Shown here one piece after another: positions 4,077 to 5,447 of a DNA stretch of 5,447 nucleotides. The translations under genes were made by a program, and so were the position numbers. The notes beneath the pieces were generated by a model. It saw only the letters and a program-made list of their open reading frames with translations, ran no database searches and had not been told where the DNA came from. This stretch comes from DATFML01 sp964571225 (lineage in GTDB: Bacteria > Pseudomonadota > Gammaproteobacteria > DATFLG01). Position 1 is the stretch's first letter, and the number at the start of each line of letters is the position of its first letter. Where the stretch lies: assembly GCA_964571225.1 (NCBI GenBank), contig CAZNBB010000189.1:1-5447 (forward strand), read 5' to 3'.

Positions 4077-5447
4077 ATGACTACAATATCGATTGTGAAT
4101 AAACTTAAAGATAATGATCAGGATTTTGAATGGTATCCTACTACTGACGAGATTCTTGATTGTGTTAAGAAAGATCTTGGAAATGAATATTCCGGATCTA
4201 TTCTTGATATTGGGGCAGGTGATGGAAGGGCGCTTAAAACGTTGACGACTGGAGATAAGTATGCTATTGAGAAGTCGAAAATTCTCATTGATTTGATGGA
4301 TAAAGATATATTTATTGTAGGAACTGATTTTTATAATCAGGTGCTTATCGACAAAGTAGTTGATGTTATTTTTTGTAATCCACCCTATTCATGTTTTTAT
4401 GAGTGGAGCAGGAAGATTGTTAGAGAAGCAAATGCAAAAAATATTTATCTGGTTATTCCGGAAAGATGGTCTAAGGATGAAGAATTAAATAGCATTATTA
4501 AGAGTCGGAAAGGGCTTGTGAGGGTTATTGGTAAGTTTGATTTCTACAATGCTGATAGGAATGCAAGGGCGAAGGTTGAACTTGTGAAAATACGACTTGA
4601 ATCTTCCGGTTATGGTTGTAGGGATTTAGAATCAGATCCCTTTGAATTGTGGTTTAATTCAAATTTTAAAATAACTGCTGATAGAGTTGAAAAATCGACT
4701 TATGAAAAAGAAAAGACGAGAAAAGAAAGACTTGAGGTAATTGAAAGAAAAAATCTTATTGAGAACTTGGAACAGTATTATAAAGAAGAGTTGGAAACTT
4801 TGATAAATCATTACAAATCTCTTGAAGATCTTGATAGTGAGTTGTTGAAGGAACTTGATGTTAATCTCTCAAGTGTTTGTGAAGCGTTAAAACAAAAGAT
4901 ATCGGGATTAAAGAATTGTTATTGGCATGAGTTGTTTAATCGGTTGGAAGCTATTACAGATAGACTTACTTATGATAGTCGTGAAGATTTGTTACGTATT
5001 TTGACAGCTAATACTCATATTGATTTTAGTGCCATGAATGCATATGCGGTTGTTATTTGGGCTGTTAAGAATGCAAATGAGTATATTGATGCACAACTTA
5101 AGGAAGTATATCTTAAGCTAAGTGATTCTAAAAATGTGATATTGTATAAGTCAAATAATCGGATTATTGAGGATGGGTGGCGATATCACAAAAGAGATAT
5201 GACACATTATAAGTTGGATTATCGTATTGTGCATAATTTTTACATATGTTTTTCTGACAAATGGGATTCTGTGAATGGTCTTAAAAGAAATGCTCATGTT
5301 TTTATAAACGATATTTTAACGATTGCTAAAAATCTTGGATTTGATGTCAAGGAAAGATCTGAGGATTTTCATTGGAGTCCTGGGAAAAGGAATGAATTCT
5401 ATTATGGAGAGGAATTATTTTGTGACATCAAGTGTTTTAAAAATGGT
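4077..5447 (+). CDS. DNA N6-adenine methyltransferase with DUF4942-type C-terminal region (3' partial)
   Basis: ATG 4077 follows GAGGGA (4067-4072) by four bases, and 457 codons stay open to the window end. The N-terminal 175 residues are a SAM-dependent methyltransferase: W19-Y-P-T-T-D-E (motif X-like), D44-I-G-A-G-D-G50 (motif I, SAM binding), and N101-P-P-Y104 (motif IV, catalytic for adenine N6). The later IYLVIPERW and FDFYNADRNARAKVELV strands are typical of the group. Residues 205-250 are charged and helical. Residues 270-457 carry the features remembered for DUF4942 proteins: CYWHELFNRL, ITDRLTYDSRE, AYAVVIWAVKNANEYID, LYKSN, DGWRY and HYKLDYRIV. About 50 residues are probably missing at the C-terminus. 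No target-recognition domain of a classical type and no restriction endonuclease gene are visible. An orphan methyltransferase protecting a mobile element from host restriction is the natural reading. Confidence 0.92.
   Translation, partial: MTTISIVNKLKDNDQDFEWYPTTDEILDCVKKDLGNEYSGSILDIGAGDGRALKTLTTGDKYAIEKSKILIDLMDKDIFIVGTDFYNQVLIDKVVDVIFCNPPYSCFYEWSRKIVREANAKNIYLVIPERWSKDEELNSIIKSRKGLVRVIGKFDFYNADRNARAKVELVKIRLESSGYGCRDLESDPFELWFNSNFKITADRVEKSTYEKEKTRKERLEVIERKNLIENLEQYYKEELETLINHYKSLEDLDSELLKELDVNLSSVCEALKQKISGLKNCYWHELFNRLEAITDRLTYDSREDLLRILTANTHIDFSAMNAYAVVIWAVKNANEYIDAQLKEVYLKLSDSKNVILYKSNNRIIEDGWRYHKRDMTHYKLDYRIVHNFYICFSDKWDSVNGLKRNAHVFINDILTIAKNLGFDVKERSEDFHWSPGKRNEFYYGEELFCDIKCFKNG

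Noticed and set aside
3911..4102. 63-codon + strand ORF starting at TTG
   Set aside because: It overlaps both the 50-residue gene and the methyltransferase start in a different frame and has no SD, whereas the 3901 ATG has a perfect one.
1..5447. tRNA, rRNA, CRISPR array, insertion sequence or attachment site
   Set aside because: No cloverleaf, no regularly spaced repeat-spacer pattern, no transposase or integrase motifs and no terminal inverted repeats were seen on either strand by eye.

Overview
The window is AT-rich, roughly one third G+C. It looks like an accessory region (prophage, plasmid or integrated element) of a bacterium that uses strong Shine-Dalgarno sites. Every supportable gene lies on the + strand, the genes are tightly packed, and several are under 80 codons. 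Most of the products resemble the uncharacterised proteins of phages and mobile elements. The one host-like signature is a prepilin-type protein with an FTLxE signal whose cleavage site is not preceded by glycine. Such signals are common in Lentisphaerae/Victivallales and related PVC bacteria, so that group is a reasonable but unproven host. A Gram-negative-type envelope is implied.

Left block (1-1138): the C-terminal end of a basic protein whose start is probably outside the window, then a 75-residue single-pass membrane protein, then a 205-residue protein with an acidic tail. The last two genes overlap by 17 bases. The block closes with a good intrinsic terminator at 1105-1138.

Regulatory gap (1139-1238): a near-consensus promoter with an extended -10 element. 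Its -35 and spacer are covered by three alternating copies of an AATAAAAA/TTTTTATT half-site spaced exactly 15 bp apart, a plausible operator.

Right block (1239-5447, runs off the edge): (1) a 274-residue protein with a four-ligand zinc site and a C-terminal part that looks like an OB fold; (2) a 168-residue cysteine-rich protein; (3) a doubtful 19-codon ORF; (4) a 53-residue two-helix membrane protein; (5) a 351-residue prepilin-like protein carrying acidic calcium-loop-like motifs; (6) a 50-residue basic microprotein; (7) a DNA N6-adenine methyltransferase with a DUF4942-type C-terminal region, cut by the window end. Genes 4, 5 and 6 each follow an AGGAGG site, and the SD of genes 4 and 5 overlaps the preceding stop codon. 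No further terminator was found, so the block can be read as one operon from the 1170-1197 promoter.

The methyltransferase and the zinc protein fit the nucleic-acid functions of a mobile element. The least expected part is the membrane-protein/prepilin pair embedded among them, which could be a surface or secretion module carried by the element.
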